Source: SZAS-103 sp038216155
GTDB lineage: Bacteria; Pseudomonadota; Gammaproteobacteria; Xanthomonadales; Xanthomonadaceae
Assembly: GCA_038216155.1 (NCBI GenBank)
Contig: JBBQQH010000014.1
Coordinates: forward strand, 1 to 59,616
Direction: 5' to 3'
DNA: 59,616 nt
The position numbers and the translations under genes were made by a program. Position 1 is the stretch's first letter, and every line of letters starts with the position of its first letter. The notes under the pieces are model-generated. The model searched no databases. It saw only the letters and a program-made list of their open reading frames with translations, and was not told the DNA's origin. Below are positions 9,091-17,479 of the stretch, one piece after another.

Positions 9091-9558
9091 TCAGCGCTTG
9101 GGCTGCAGCATGGTACCGGTGCACTTGGGCGAGCCGCAGCGGCAGGCCCACAACTTCTTTTCCGCTGGCGTGTGCCGGGTAGCAAGCGTGATGCCGTAGT
9201 TATAGGTCAATTCCTCGCCCGGCTTGATCGCGCGCATCGCTTCAATGAAGACGCGATCCTTGCTGCGATCGCCGTCGTCGTCCTCGTCAACTAGCGCTTC
9301 GCAGTTGGGCTTGCAGCTGTGGTTGATCCAGCGCGCGACATTACCGTCCGTATTGGCGTCGATCACATAATCGTCGTTGAGCGTGAACAGGAAGGTGTGG
9401 CCGGTTTCGTCCTGGTCGGCGTATTCGTCGTCAACCTCTTCGTGGCTGCGCAGCCGCCCCTGATACTGGACTAACCGTTCTCCCTTCCGAATCGCTTCGG
9501 CGGCAAATACGCCATTGCCGTGGATGCTTGAACGGCGGGCGACGATTTTCTCAGACAT
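9091..9558 (-). CDS. SET-domain protein-lysine methyltransferase
   Basis: A compact 155-residue SET protein expected to transfer methyl groups from S-adenosylmethionine to lysine side chains; the target is unknown. Catalytic-core motifs are present in order: GNGVFA (14-19), NHSCKPNC (79-86), ELTYNYG (116-122) and a post-SET zinc-binding cysteine set CRCGSPKC (139-146). ATG 9558 begins exactly at the domain; the open frame extends upstream to 10188 but that part is antisense to the Rrf2 regulator. Divergent from that regulator with 150 bp between. SET proteins are sporadic in bacteria and some act on ribosomal or DNA-binding proteins; nothing here identifies a substrate. Confidence 0.85.
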   Translation of the reverse strand: MSEKIVARRSSIHGNGVFAAEAIRKGERLVQYQGRLRSHEEVDDEYADQDETGHTFLFTLNDDYVIDANTDGNVARWINHSCKPNCEALVDEDDDGDRSKDRVFIEAMRAIKPGEELTYNYGITLATRHTPAEKKLWACRCGSPKCTGTMLQPKR

Positions 9559-9649
9559 GCAGCCATCCGTAGGGGTGATCCGGGCGCGCATTGTCGCCGA
9601 TTCGCAGTGCGTCGTGCGAACCGCCGATGACAGGTTCGCGAACGGTCCA

Positions 9650-9678
9650 TTGATCGTATCCGCAACAAAGCGTACAAT
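9650..9678 (+). promoter_or_regulatory. sigma70-type promoter of the suf regulator
   Basis: TTGATC (9650-9655) and TACAAT (9673-9678) are separated by exactly 17 bp, ending 30 bp before the ATG of the Rrf2 regulator. AT-richer sequence follows (9679-9700), where an Rrf2 regulator could bind its own promoter; that operator is inferred, not recognised. Confidence 0.6.
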
Positions 9679-9708
9679 TTCAGTACTAATTGGAACTCTG
9701 ACATCCCC

Positions 9709-10170
9709 ATGTTGCGCGTCACCAAGCTCACCGACTACGCCACCCTGGTGCTGACCATCCTGGCCGGCCAGTGCGACAATGTGCTGAGCGCTTCCGAGTT
9801 GGCGGAGCGTGCGCATCTGGAGACACCAACCGTCAGCAAAATCCTCAAACCGCTGGCACAGGCTGGATTGGTCGAAGGCTTTCGCGGTGCGCACGGTGGC
9901 TACCGACTGGCGCGCGCAGCGAACCGCATTTCGCTTTTCGAGATTGTCGAGGCGATCGAGGGCAAGCTCGGCATGACCGAATGCAGTGTGCACACGGGCG
10001 CCTGCGGCATCGAATCCAGTTGTGGCGTGCAGGCCAATTGGCGTCGCGTCAACGACGTGATCACTGATGCCCTGCGCGACGTGAGTCTGGAGCAGATGCT
10101 GTCTCCGGACGCGGTCTTCGCACCCAAACGCAATCAACGCACGCCCATTGCCGTGCAATTGGCCAACTGA
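9709..10170 (+). CDS. Rrf2-family SUF system regulator (IscR-like)
   Basis: A 153-residue winged-helix transcription factor sensing iron-sulfur status. The N-terminal helix-turn-helix (about 25-60, SASELAERAHLETPTVSKILKPL) and the wing (GAHGGYRLARA, 60-70) match Rrf2 proteins. Three cysteines at 92, 99 and 105 lie at nearly the spacing of the IscR cluster ligands (92, 98, 104), so it probably binds a [2Fe-2S] cluster. It is the first gene of the suf operon, its stop codon ending 1 nt before the sufB start. It probably represses the operon when clusters are sufficient; this is family inference. Confidence 0.92.
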   Translation: MLRVTKLTDYATLVLTILAGQCDNVLSASELAERAHLETPTVSKILKPLAQAGLVEGFRGAHGGYRLARAANRISLFEIVEAIEGKLGMTECSVHTGACGIESSCGVQANWRRVNDVITDALRDVSLEQMLSPDAVFAPKRNQRTPIAVQLAN

Positions 10171-10171
10171 G

Positions 10172-11611
10172 ATGGCGACCGAACGCAAGCAGATTGAAGC
10201 GCAACTGGCGCGACGCTACGACGCCGGCTTCGTCACCGATATCGCAACCGACACGCTTCCCCCGGGACTCAGCGAAGACACTGTGCGCGCGATCTCGGCG
10301 CGCAAGAACGAACCCGAGTGGCTGACGGAATGGCGGCTCAAGGCGTATCGGCACTGGCTGACCATGACGCCGCCACACTGGGCGAAACTCGAACTCACAC
10401 CGATCGATTTCCAGGCGATCAGCTACTACGCGGCGCCGAAGAAGCAATACGCATCGCTGGACGAAGTCGATCCAAAATTGCTGGAAACCTACGACAAGCT
10501 CGGCGTGCCGCTGCACGAACGCGCACGTCTGGCAGGCGTCGCCGTGGACGCGGTGTTCGACTCCGTTTCAGTCGGAACGACATTCCGCAAGGAACTCGCC
10601 GAGAAGGGCGTCATTTTCTGCTCGTTTTCCGAAGCGGTGCGTGAGCATCCGGAACTCGTGCGCAAGTACCTCGGTAGCGTGGTACCGCCCGGCGACAATT
10701 ATTTCGCCGCGCTGAACTCGGCCGTTTTTTCCGACGGCAGCTTCGCTTTCATCCCGCGTGGCGTGCGCTGCCCGATGGAACTGTCGACCTACTTCCGCAT
10801 CAACGCCCGTGACACCGGCCAGTTTGAGCGCACCTTGCTGATCTGCGAGGAACGCGGCCACGTCAGCTACCTCGAAGGCTGCACCGCGCCGATGCGCGAC
10901 GAGAACCAACTTCACGCAGCGGTGGTGGAATTGGTCGCGCTCGACGACGCCGAAATCAAGTATTCAACCGTGCAGAACTGGTATCCAGGCGACGAGAACG
11001 GTGTTGGAGGTATCTACAACTTCGTCACCAAACGCGGCGAATGCCGCGGCGCGCGCAGCAAGATCTCGTGGACACAGGTCGAAACGGGCTCGGCGATCAC
11101 CTGGAAGTATCCTAGCTGCGTGCTAATTGGTGACGACTCTACAGGCGAGTTCTATTCGGTCGCCCTCACCCACCATCGCCAGCAAGCCGACACCGGCACC
11201 AAGATGATCCACCTCGGCGCGCGTACCAAGTCGAAGATCATCAGCAAGGGCATCAGCGCTGGGCGCGGCCAGAACACCTATCGCGGCTTGGTGAAGATGG
11301 AAAAAGGCGCGGCAGACGCGCGGAACTACACGCAATGCGATTCGCTGCTGATCGGCAAGCGTTGCGGCGCGCACACATTCCCCTACATCGAAGTAAAGAA
11401 TCCGACCGCAACCGTCGAACACGAAGCAACGACCTCGAAGATTTCCGACGATCAACTGTTCTACGCCCGCTCGCGCGGGATCTCCGAAGAAGACGCGGTC
11501 TCGCTGATCGTGGACGGTTTCTGCAAACAGGTGTTTCGCGAACTTCCAATGGAGTTTGCGGTGGAGGCGAAGAAACTGCTGGAGATCAGTCTCGAAGGAG
11601 CTGTTGGGTGA
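10172..11611 (+). CDS. sufB: Fe-S cluster assembly scaffold SufB
   Basis: SufB (479 residues) is the scaffold of the cytoplasmic SufBCD complex, receiving persulfide sulfur and iron to build clusters. Family segments are recognised along the length: NYFAALNSAVFSDGSF, IPRGVRCPMELSTYFRIN, ISKGISAGRGQNTYRG and the C-terminal DQLFYARSRGISEEDA. ATG 10172 sits 1 nt after the regulator stop and gives the usual N-terminus; an in-frame start at 10148 would overlap the regulator. The spacer to sufC (96 bp) is the longest inside the operon and shows no terminator. Confidence 0.97.
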   Translation: MATERKQIEAQLARRYDAGFVTDIATDTLPPGLSEDTVRAISARKNEPEWLTEWRLKAYRHWLTMTPPHWAKLELTPIDFQAISYYAAPKKQYASLDEVDPKLLETYDKLGVPLHERARLAGVAVDAVFDSVSVGTTFRKELAEKGVIFCSFSEAVREHPELVRKYLGSVVPPGDNYFAALNSAVFSDGSFAFIPRGVRCPMELSTYFRINARDTGQFERTLLICEERGHVSYLEGCTAPMRDENQLHAAVVELVALDDAEIKYSTVQNWYPGDENGVGGIYNFVTKRGECRGARSKISWTQVETGSAITWKYPSCVLIGDDSTGEFYSVALTHHRQQADTGTKMIHLGARTKSKIISKGISAGRGQNTYRGLVKMEKGAADARNYTQCDSLLIGKRCGAHTFPYIEVKNPTATVEHEATTSKISDDQLFYARSRGISEEDAVSLIVDGFCKQVFRELPMEFAVEAKKLLEISLEGAVG

Positions 11612-11707
11612 AAACCTTTGGCTTGCGCCATGCGCACGCCTGAGCAAATCGTGCGCACAGCGCACGCTACCGCTTCCTAAACTGACTGTTTTTGAAAAAG
11701 AATTCTT

Positions 11708-12478
11708 ATGCTCAAAATCGACAACCTGCACGCCAGCATCAAAGGCAAGGAAATCCTCAAAGGCCTCACGCTCGACGTGAAGGCGGGCGAGGTGCACGCG
11801 ATCATGGGGCCGAATGGTGCGGGCAAATCCACACTCGGCTATGTATTGGCCGGACGCGATGGCTACGAAGTCACGCAAGGTTCGGCGACGCTGGACGGCA
11901 ACGACCTGCTCGACCTCGATCCGGAGGAGCGCGCGGCGCTTGGCGTATTCCTCGCATTCCAGTATCCGGTCGAAATCCCGGGCGTAAACAACACCTACTT
12001 CCTGCGCGCCGCGCTTAATGCGCAGCGCAAGCGTCGCGGCGAGACGGAACTCGACTCCATGCAGTTCCTCAAGCGTGTGCGCGAGAAGCTGCAGGTGCTG
12101 CACATCAAGGATGACCTGCTCAATCGTGCGGTTAACGAAGGCTTTTCCGGCGGTGAAAAGAAACGCAACGAAATCTTCCAGCTTGCGGTGCTGGAGCCGC
12201 GACTGGCGATTCTTGATGAAACCGATTCAGGCCTAGACATCGACGCGCTCAAGTTGGTTGCCGAGGGTGTGAACCTGATGCGCTCGCCCGATCGCGCGTT
12301 CGTGGTCATCACCCATTACCAGCGACTGCTCGACTACATCAAGCCCGACGTGGTGCATGTGCTTGCGGATGGCCGCATCGTGGAATCGGGTGGACCCGAG
12401 CTTGCTCTCGAACTTGAAGCGCATGGCTATGCGTGGCTGAAAGACCGAATCGCGCCGGAGGCTGTGGCTGCACGATGA
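11708..12478 (+). CDS. sufC: Fe-S assembly ATPase SufC
   Basis: SufC (256 residues) is the soluble ABC-type ATPase that drives conformational change of SufB-SufD during cluster assembly. Walker A GPNGAGKST is at 34-42, the signature SGGEKKR at 147-153, Walker B ending LDE at 169-171 and the H-loop His at 203. The length matches the family. Its TGA overlaps the sufD ATG (ATGA), indicating translational coupling with its partner. Confidence 0.97.
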   Translation: MLKIDNLHASIKGKEILKGLTLDVKAGEVHAIMGPNGAGKSTLGYVLAGRDGYEVTQGSATLDGNDLLDLDPEERAALGVFLAFQYPVEIPGVNNTYFLRAALNAQRKRRGETELDSMQFLKRVREKLQVLHIKDDLLNRAVNEGFSGGEKKRNEIFQLAVLEPRLAILDETDSGLDIDALKLVAEGVNLMRSPDRAFVVITHYQRLLDYIKPDVVHVLADGRIVESGGPELALELEAHGYAWLKDRIAPEAVAAR

Positions 12479-13761
12479 GCACTGCCCTGCTCGATTCACT
12501 GAAAGGTGGTTTTGACGCGCTGCCAACCGTGCCAGCCGACGCGCGTCAGAATGCATTCGTCGCCGCGCTCGCCGAAGGCCTGCCATCCACTCGCAGCGAA
12601 CGTTGGAAATACACATCGCTGCGCGCACTGGAGCGGCGCTCGTTTGTATCGAAAGCCCCACTGCAAGCTCCCGTTGACGCCGCGTCAGTTGCCAGCATTC
12701 CGGCGCCGCGCATCGTGTTCGTCAATGGACGTTTCGATGCATCGCTGTCGGATCTAGCCGCGCTGCCAGACGGCGTTTCCCTACGCTCACTTGCGGACGT
12801 AATCGTCAATGGCGATGCACGCGAAACGTTGTTTCTTGAACGCCGCTATGATCGGCTCGACGAAACGTTTGCACGTTTCAACGCAGCACTTGCGCGCGAG
12901 GGAGCGTTGCTATCGGTTGTGGAAAATGCGCACGTCGAGCAGCCCATCCATCTCGTTTTCATCGGCGCGCCTGCACACGCCGACATTGCATGGCACGCAC
13001 GCCACCTGATCGAGCTGCGACGCGGCGCTTCGATTACCGTGGTCGAATACCACGTCACAACTGGCGACCACGCCCATTTCGGCAATGCATTGACGCATGT
13101 ACATCTTGCCGCCGGCGCTCAGCTCAGCCATGCGCGCGTCCAGGATGACGCATTATCCGGAACCTTGATTTCCCGCACCGACGCCGTGCTTGCTCGCGAC
13201 TCGACGTATCGGCGTCTGGATCTTGAACTGGGTGCCGGACTGTCGCGCCACGAACTGAATGTGCGGCTAGAGGGGGAAGGTGCGCGACTGGCAGCAAACG
13301 GCGTGTTGCTTTCGAGCGGCAAGCGCCACATCGATACCCGGCTCGGCATCGAGCACATCGCGCGCGACACAACCTGCGATCTCGTTTGGCGTGGCCTCGC
13401 CTCTGATCGCGGGCGCGCCGTATTCCATGGAGGAATCACGATTCGCGCCGGCGCCGATGGCAGCGACGCGCGGCTGTCGAACAAGAATCTCATGTTGTCC
13501 GAAGGTGCTGAGATCGATGCGCAGCCGGTATTGGAGATCCATGCCGACGAAGTGAAAGCCGCGCATGGCGCGACAGTCGGGCGACTTGACGACGCGGCTT
13601 TGTTTTACATGCGCTCGCGCGGATTGCCCGCGGAAGAAGCCCGGCGCTTGCTGATCGCCGCGTTCTGTCGCGAAACGCTGTCTGTGTTCGACGACGCCCA
13701 ATTGAAGAATGGGCTCATGCCGCATCTGGATAGCGCGTTGCATGCATTGGAAAGCGCATGA
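12475..13761 (+). CDS. sufD: Fe-S cluster assembly protein SufD
   Basis: SufD (428 residues) forms the SufBC2D complex and is needed for iron acquisition. The N-terminal RSERWKYTSLR segment is typical, and the C-terminal half carries the SufB/D beta-helix repeats with HGATVGRLDDAALFYMRSRGLP, parallel to the C-terminus of SufB. ATG 12475 overlaps the sufC stop by 4 nt; an upstream in-frame ATG at 12433 lies inside sufC and is not needed. The end overlaps the start of sufS by 4 nt. Confidence 0.95.
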   Translation: MSTALLDSLKGGFDALPTVPADARQNAFVAALAEGLPSTRSERWKYTSLRALERRSFVSKAPLQAPVDAASVASIPAPRIVFVNGRFDASLSDLAALPDGVSLRSLADVIVNGDARETLFLERRYDRLDETFARFNAALAREGALLSVVENAHVEQPIHLVFIGAPAHADIAWHARHLIELRRGASITVVEYHVTTGDHAHFGNALTHVHLAAGAQLSHARVQDDALSGTLISRTDAVLARDSTYRRLDLELGAGLSRHELNVRLEGEGARLAANGVLLSSGKRHIDTRLGIEHIARDTTCDLVWRGLASDRGRAVFHGGITIRAGADGSDARLSNKNLMLSEGAEIDAQPVLEIHADEVKAAHGATVGRLDDAALFYMRSRGLPAEEARRLLIAAFCRETLSVFDDAQLKNGLMPHLDSALHALESA

Positions 13762-15026
13762 CGTCCATCAGCCGCTTGCCTGACCCCGAATATACCGCCG
13801 CGTCAGGGACTTTGGTCGACTGGGATTGTGTGCGCACGGACTTCCCGCTGCTCAAGCGCGAGGTGCATGGCAAGCCGCTGGTGTATCTGGATTCGGCCAA
13901 TACCGGACAGAAACCCGAGTCGGTGATCGTTGCCGTGGATCGCTATTACCGCGAATACAACGCGAACGTTTCGCGCGCCGTGCACACGCTTGGCGAGCAG
14001 GCAACGACTGCCTACGAATCCTCACGCGACACGCTGGCCGCGCATCTCAACGTGCAGCGCAACGATCTGGTGTTCACCAGTGGCACCACAATGGCGATCA
14101 ATCTGGTCGCGTACTCTTGGGCGTTGCCGCGATTGGAGGCCGGCGACACGATCCTTCTCACCCGGATGGAGCACCACGCCAACATCGTGCCCTGGCAACT
14201 CATTGCCGAACGCAATGGCGCCACGATCAAGGTCGCAGAAATCACGCCTGATGGCGCATTGGATCTGGATTCGTTGTACAAGGCGATGACTCCGGACGTG
14301 AAGCTGCTCGGTCTCACCCATGTCTCGAACGTGCTGGGCACGGTGAATCCGGTGCGAGAGATTTGCCGGGAGGCGCGGCGTCGCGGCGTCACTACAGTCA
14401 TCGACGGCTCGCAGGCGCTGCCGCATCGCGCAGTGGATATTGCCTCGATCGGCTGCGACTTTTATGCGCTCACCGGCCACAAGATGTGTGGGCCGACCGG
14501 CACCGGCGCGCTATGGGCGCGACGCGAACACTTGCAGGCGATGCCGCCGTTCATGGGTGGCGGCGAGATGATCCGCGAAGTGCGCTTCGAGGGCACGGTG
14601 TTCAACGACCCGCCGCACAAGTTCGAGGCCGGAACGCCGAACATCGCCGGTTTTATCGGCCTGGGTGCGGCGGTGGACTATCTCGATGGGCTGGGAATGG
14701 CCAACATCGAGCAACGGGAGCAGGAGTTGCTGGCTCACGCGACCGAAGGGCTGGGCAAGATTGACGGTCTGCGCATCATCGGCACCGCGCCCGGAAAGGC
14801 GGCGGTGATCTCGTTCCTGCTCGAAGGCGCGCATGCACATGACCTCGCCACACTGCTCGATCTCGAAGGCGTCGCAGTGCGTTCCGGCCACCACTGTGCG
14901 CATCCGTTGATGCAGTTCTACGGCATAGCCGCAACCTGTCGCGCTTCGTTTGCGTTCTACAACACGCATGAGGAGATCGAGACATTCATTGCCGCGCTCC
15001 GCAAGGTACGCAAGCTGTTGCTGTAA
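13758..15026 (+). CDS. sufS: cysteine desulfurase SufS
   Basis: A PLP-dependent group II desulfurase (422 residues) that takes sulfur from cysteine as a persulfide and feeds SufBCD. The PLP lysine is K242 in LTGHKMCGPTG, preceded by HHANIVPW (139-146), and the catalytic cysteine is C394 in TCRASFAFYNT, with the RSGHHCAHPLM segment before it. The start overlaps the sufD stop by 4 nt. No SufE or SufU sulfur shuttle is encoded in this operon or elsewhere in the window, so the acceptor must come from elsewhere or be unusual. Confidence 0.96.
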   Translation: MTSISRLPDPEYTAASGTLVDWDCVRTDFPLLKREVHGKPLVYLDSANTGQKPESVIVAVDRYYREYNANVSRAVHTLGEQATTAYESSRDTLAAHLNVQRNDLVFTSGTTMAINLVAYSWALPRLEAGDTILLTRMEHHANIVPWQLIAERNGATIKVAEITPDGALDLDSLYKAMTPDVKLLGLTHVSNVLGTVNPVREICREARRRGVTTVIDGSQALPHRAVDIASIGCDFYALTGHKMCGPTGTGALWARREHLQAMPPFMGGGEMIREVRFEGTVFNDPPHKFEAGTPNIAGFIGLGAAVDYLDGLGMANIEQREQELLAHATEGLGKIDGLRIIGTAPGKAAVISFLLEGAHAHDLATLLDLEGVAVRSGHHCAHPLMQFYGIAATCRASFAFYNTHEEIETFIAALRKVRKLLL

Positions 15027-15179
15027 CTAGGGTCGCGCTCGCATCAAGCCAGGCCTCCCCAGCCAGCGACCGACGGATTGAATCGGCTGGCCGAACGACC
15101 CCCGCGATGCAGGCGAGCGCTGGGGCAGGTTGCGCTTTATGATTTGGGCTTGAGCAATCGTCCCATAGCCAGTCGCCTC

Positions 15180-15776
15180 ATGAAAACGCAAGCCAAGCCA
15201 ATTCCTGCGTTCCGCTTTCGTGACGCCACGCAAGGCGATGTGGATGCGATCGTTGCGTTGGTCGAATCGACCTATCGCGGCGACGCCAGCCGCGCGGGAT
15301 GGACTACTGAGGCCGATCTACTGGAGGGACGCCGCACCGGCGCAGATGAGGTCAGCGCGCAGATCGCACGCGCAGACAGTCGCATGCTGCTCGCCGAATG
15401 CATTTCCGCAGCGTCCGACATCGCCAAAACCCGACAGATGGACGGATACGCTGGCGACGAACTCCTGGCCTGCGCGCAGATCGCAATTGAGGACGGCGTC
15501 GGCTATTTCGGCATGTTTTCGGTGCAACCGCGCTTGCAGAATTGCGGTATCGGCTCGGCGATGCTGAGCGAAGCCGAACGCATAGCGCGCGATGAATGGA
15601 ATCTGTCCTGCATGCGAATGACCGTGATAGATGTCCGCGTCGACCTGATTCCCTATTATCTGCGGCGCGGCTACAGGCGCACCGGGATCAACAAGCCGTT
15701 TCCTTATGGCGATGTGCGGTTCGGGATTCCAAAACGGCCTGATCTGCGCTTCGAGATTTTGGAAAAAATCCTGTGA
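15180..15776 (+). CDS. GNAT-family N-acetyltransferase in the suf operon
   Basis: A 198-residue acetyl-CoA-dependent acyltransferase. The GNAT fold is shown by the N-terminal FRFRDATQGDVDAIVALV (about 13-30), the strand GVGYFGMFSVQP and the acetyl-CoA loop QNCGIGSAML, followed by a C-terminal YYLRRGYRRTG segment. ATG 15180 is chosen over an in-frame ATG at 15078 because it starts at the domain and leaves a 153-bp spacer after sufS. Its end overlaps the Rieske gene start by 4 nt, tying it to the operon. Substrate unknown; a role in Fe-S assembly is suggested only by position. Confidence 0.85.
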   Translation: MKTQAKPIPAFRFRDATQGDVDAIVALVESTYRGDASRAGWTTEADLLEGRRTGADEVSAQIARADSRMLLAECISAASDIAKTRQMDGYAGDELLACAQIAIEDGVGYFGMFSVQPRLQNCGIGSAMLSEAERIARDEWNLSCMRMTVIDVRVDLIPYYLRRGYRRTGINKPFPYGDVRFGIPKRPDLRFEILEKIL

Positions 15777-16090
15777 GCGACTGGATTCGCGTCTGCGCCA
15801 CATCCGATCTGGCGCCTGGTGAGCATGCAGTTGCCTGGGATGGCGACATGCCGATTGTGGTGTTCAACGTCGACGGGGATTTTTATGCGCTGGAGGACGT
15901 GTGTAGCCACGAGGAATTCGAGTTGAGCGCAGGCGAGCAGCGCGATGGCGAAATCGAGTGTGCGCTGCACGGCGCACGGTTTGACATCCGCAGCGGCGCC
16001 GCGTTATGTGCGCCGGCCTACGAACCGGTACGGAAATTTCCGGTGCGCATCGACGATGGCGCCGTCTGGACGCGCGATGATCGTGATTGA
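15773..16090 (+). CDS. Rieske [2Fe-2S] ferredoxin-like protein
   Basis: A 105-residue soluble Rieske protein of the kind annotated as ferredoxin subunit of non-heme iron oxygenases. Cluster ligands are C44 and H46 (CSHEEF) and C63 and H66 (CALHGARFD), followed by the typical PVRKFPVRI-like strand. It starts at GTG 15773, overlapping the GNAT stop by 4 nt, and closes the suf operon. No oxygenase is adjacent, so it may serve as electron donor or client in cluster assembly; this is inferred from position. Confidence 0.9.
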   Translation: MSDWIRVCATSDLAPGEHAVAWDGDMPIVVFNVDGDFYALEDVCSHEEFELSAGEQRDGEIECALHGARFDIRSGAALCAPAYEPVRKFPVRIDDGAVWTRDDRD

Positions 16091-16144
16091 CAGCATCGTG
16101 TTCCCGTCTCCCGATGACTGATCGCGTTGCCGCAAGACAGCCAT

Positions 16145-16759
16145 TCAATCCACCCGCTGAAACCGCACCAGCAATGCCTCTCCCGCCCCATCGATGATAT
16201 GGCGCGAGGACGGCGCGCCGTCGGGTTCCAGCAACAGCGTATCGCCGGGCGCCAGCACCAGATCCTGATCCTTGCTGCGCGCACCACCGGACAACAAATG
16301 AATCGCCCAGCTCACGCCGGCTTCGCGAAAGAACACCATCGAACCCACCAATGGCCGATGCAGCACCTGCGCAGTCATCCGATCGCGACGCACCATCACG
16401 TTGAAGTCGTGGGTCGGGCCATCGATCAGCGTGCAGTGAACGCTACGCTCGCCGGCGAAGGCGATGCGCCCGTGCATCGGCAACACATCGACCTGCTTTG
16501 CATTGTCCAGCTGCAAGCGCATCCCGTTGCCAGTCAGCAAGACAAGATGCCGGTCGCAACCGGGAAACGTGGAGAACTCGCAGTCGCGCTCGATCTCCGC
16601 GATCGACAGGCGCCAGTCGAAATCCGGCGCAGCGCCGGCGACAGCTGCGGACATTCCAGATGGCGCCGAATCGGCACGCGCAATCTCGCGTGTCCAGCCC
16701 AGATTATTGCGCCAGCGCTCGCGGCGATAGGTGTTGGCGGAAATCAAGCGAGGCAACAT
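16145..16759 (-). CDS. HutD/Ves family protein
   Basis: A 204-residue protein of the HutD (Ves) cupin-like family. Recognisable signatures are the N-terminal RRERWRNNLGWTREIAR (about 12-28), the FSTFPGCDRHLVLL segment and GPTHDFNVMVRRD, and a C-terminal cupin-like end (LAPGDTLLLEPDG). ATG 16759 (MLPRLISANTY) is preferred; the frame is open further upstream to 17386 but that region is comEA on the same strand in another frame. No histidine-utilisation genes are near, so a link to histidine breakdown is not supported here. Biochemical function is unknown. Confidence 0.8.
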   Translation of the reverse strand: MLPRLISANTYRRERWRNNLGWTREIARADSAPSGMSAAVAGAAPDFDWRLSIAEIERDCEFSTFPGCDRHLVLLTGNGMRLQLDNAKQVDVLPMHGRIAFAGERSVHCTLIDGPTHDFNVMVRRDRMTAQVLHRPLVGSMVFFREAGVSWAIHLLSGGARSKDQDLVLAPGDTLLLEPDGAPSSRHIIDGAGEALLVRFQRVD

Positions 16760-16808
16760 GCGGGCGCTCCGACGATCGGCAAAGTCTAGCCGAGGTTGGG
16801 CGACAACG

Positions 16809-16846
16809 AAAAAGCCGTCCGGGCGCATCCCTGCGCGCCGGACGGC
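16809..16846 (-). terminator. intrinsic terminator after the ComEA-like gene
   Basis: gccgtccgg (16814-16822) pairs perfectly with ccggacggc (16838-16846). On the minus strand the hairpin is followed by a run of five T's (16813 down to 16809). It lies 36 bp after the comEA-like stop codon and separates it from hutD. Confidence 0.85.
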
Positions 16847-16881
16847 GGAACAACGAGTTTGCTTCCGTGCGCAGGCGTTGA

Positions 16882-17256
16882 CTACTTCTTGGCGACTCGC
16901 GGTGCGGCAGCCACGGAACCGATCACGATGCGGTCGCGATTCTTCTCGACCGTCTTCAGCCCGATGCCCTTGACCTCTGCCAACTGGTCGGCGCTGCGGA
17001 ACGCGCCGTGCTCCTTGCGATAGGCGACGATCGCGGCGGCCTTGGACGGGCCAACGTTGATCAACGCCTGATCGATTGCGGCCACATCCGCGGTGTTGAT
17101 GTTGACCTTCATCATCGCGGCGGGCGCCTTGGCGGTCGCCTTGACACTGGAGGTGACGGTTGCCTTGTTGGCGGGCATCGGCTTGCCGGCGGCATTTGCG
17201 CCGGTGGCCAGCAACAATGACAGGGCGAGGCTTTGCAGCAGATTGAACTTGTTCAT
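16882..17256 (-). CDS. ComEA-like helix-hairpin-helix DNA-binding protein, exported
   Basis: A 124-residue protein with a signal peptide (MNKFNLLQSLALSLLLATGANA) and one ComEA-type helix-hairpin-helix domain: VNINTADVAAIDQALINVGPSKAA then a second hairpin EVKGIGLKTVEKNRDRI. Such proteins bind incoming double-stranded DNA in the periplasm during natural transformation. The linker 23-48 is rich in Ala, Lys and Thr. It is monocistronic: a terminator follows, and the divergent M20 gene shares its 223-bp upstream region, which holds a 16-bp palindrome. No other competence gene is in the window. Confidence 0.85.
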   Translation of the reverse strand: MNKFNLLQSLALSLLLATGANAAGKPMPANKATVTSSVKATAKAPAAMMKVNINTADVAAIDQALINVGPSKAAAIVAYRKEHGAFRSADQLAEVKGIGLKTVEKNRDRIVIGSVAAAPRVAKK

Positions 17257-17388
17257 GGTGGCGACTCCTTTGCCTGGTGGGTCCTGACGAAGCGGTGTGC
17301 TTGCCCGGTGAACACAGTCTGCCCATCCGCATTGGTCGATCCCATCGCGGAATGCGCAAGCGCAGGTAGGAATCTGTCGCGTTCACGC

Positions 17389-17404
17389 CTAGGAAATTTC
17401 CTAG
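17389..17404. promoter_or_regulatory. 16-bp perfect palindrome, likely transcription-factor site
   Basis: CTAGGAAATTTCCTAG is perfectly self-complementary. It abuts the -35 of the predicted M20 promoter and is centred about 43 bp before the expected start of transcription, the position of a class II activator. The form is like sites bound by NarL/LuxR/RcsB-type response regulators (an inference). It could also act on the divergent comEA-like gene, whose ATG is 133 bp away. Confidence 0.55.
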
Positions 17405-17433
17405 TTGCTACCCTGTTTTTTTGCCGGTAATAA
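17405..17433 (+). promoter_or_regulatory. sigma70-type promoter of the M20 peptidase gene
   Basis: TTGCTA (17405-17410) and TAATAA (17428-17433) are separated by 17 bp that include a run of seven T's. The expected transcript start is near 17440, 40 bp before the ATG at 17480. GCAGGAG just before the ATG gives a good ribosome-binding site. Confidence 0.55.
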
Positions 17434-17479
17434 CACTGGCGGCGTAGACTCGACTCAGGCATAGCACGCAGGAGACCCC

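Noticed and set aside
9559..10188. N-terminal extension of the SET protein
   Set aside because: The extra 210 codons are antisense to the Rrf2 regulator and the SET domain begins exactly at ATG 9558.
16760..17386. Long upstream extension of the HutD-like frame
   Set aside because: It overlaps the ComEA-like gene and terminator on the same strand in another frame; the HutD family begins at ATG 16759.
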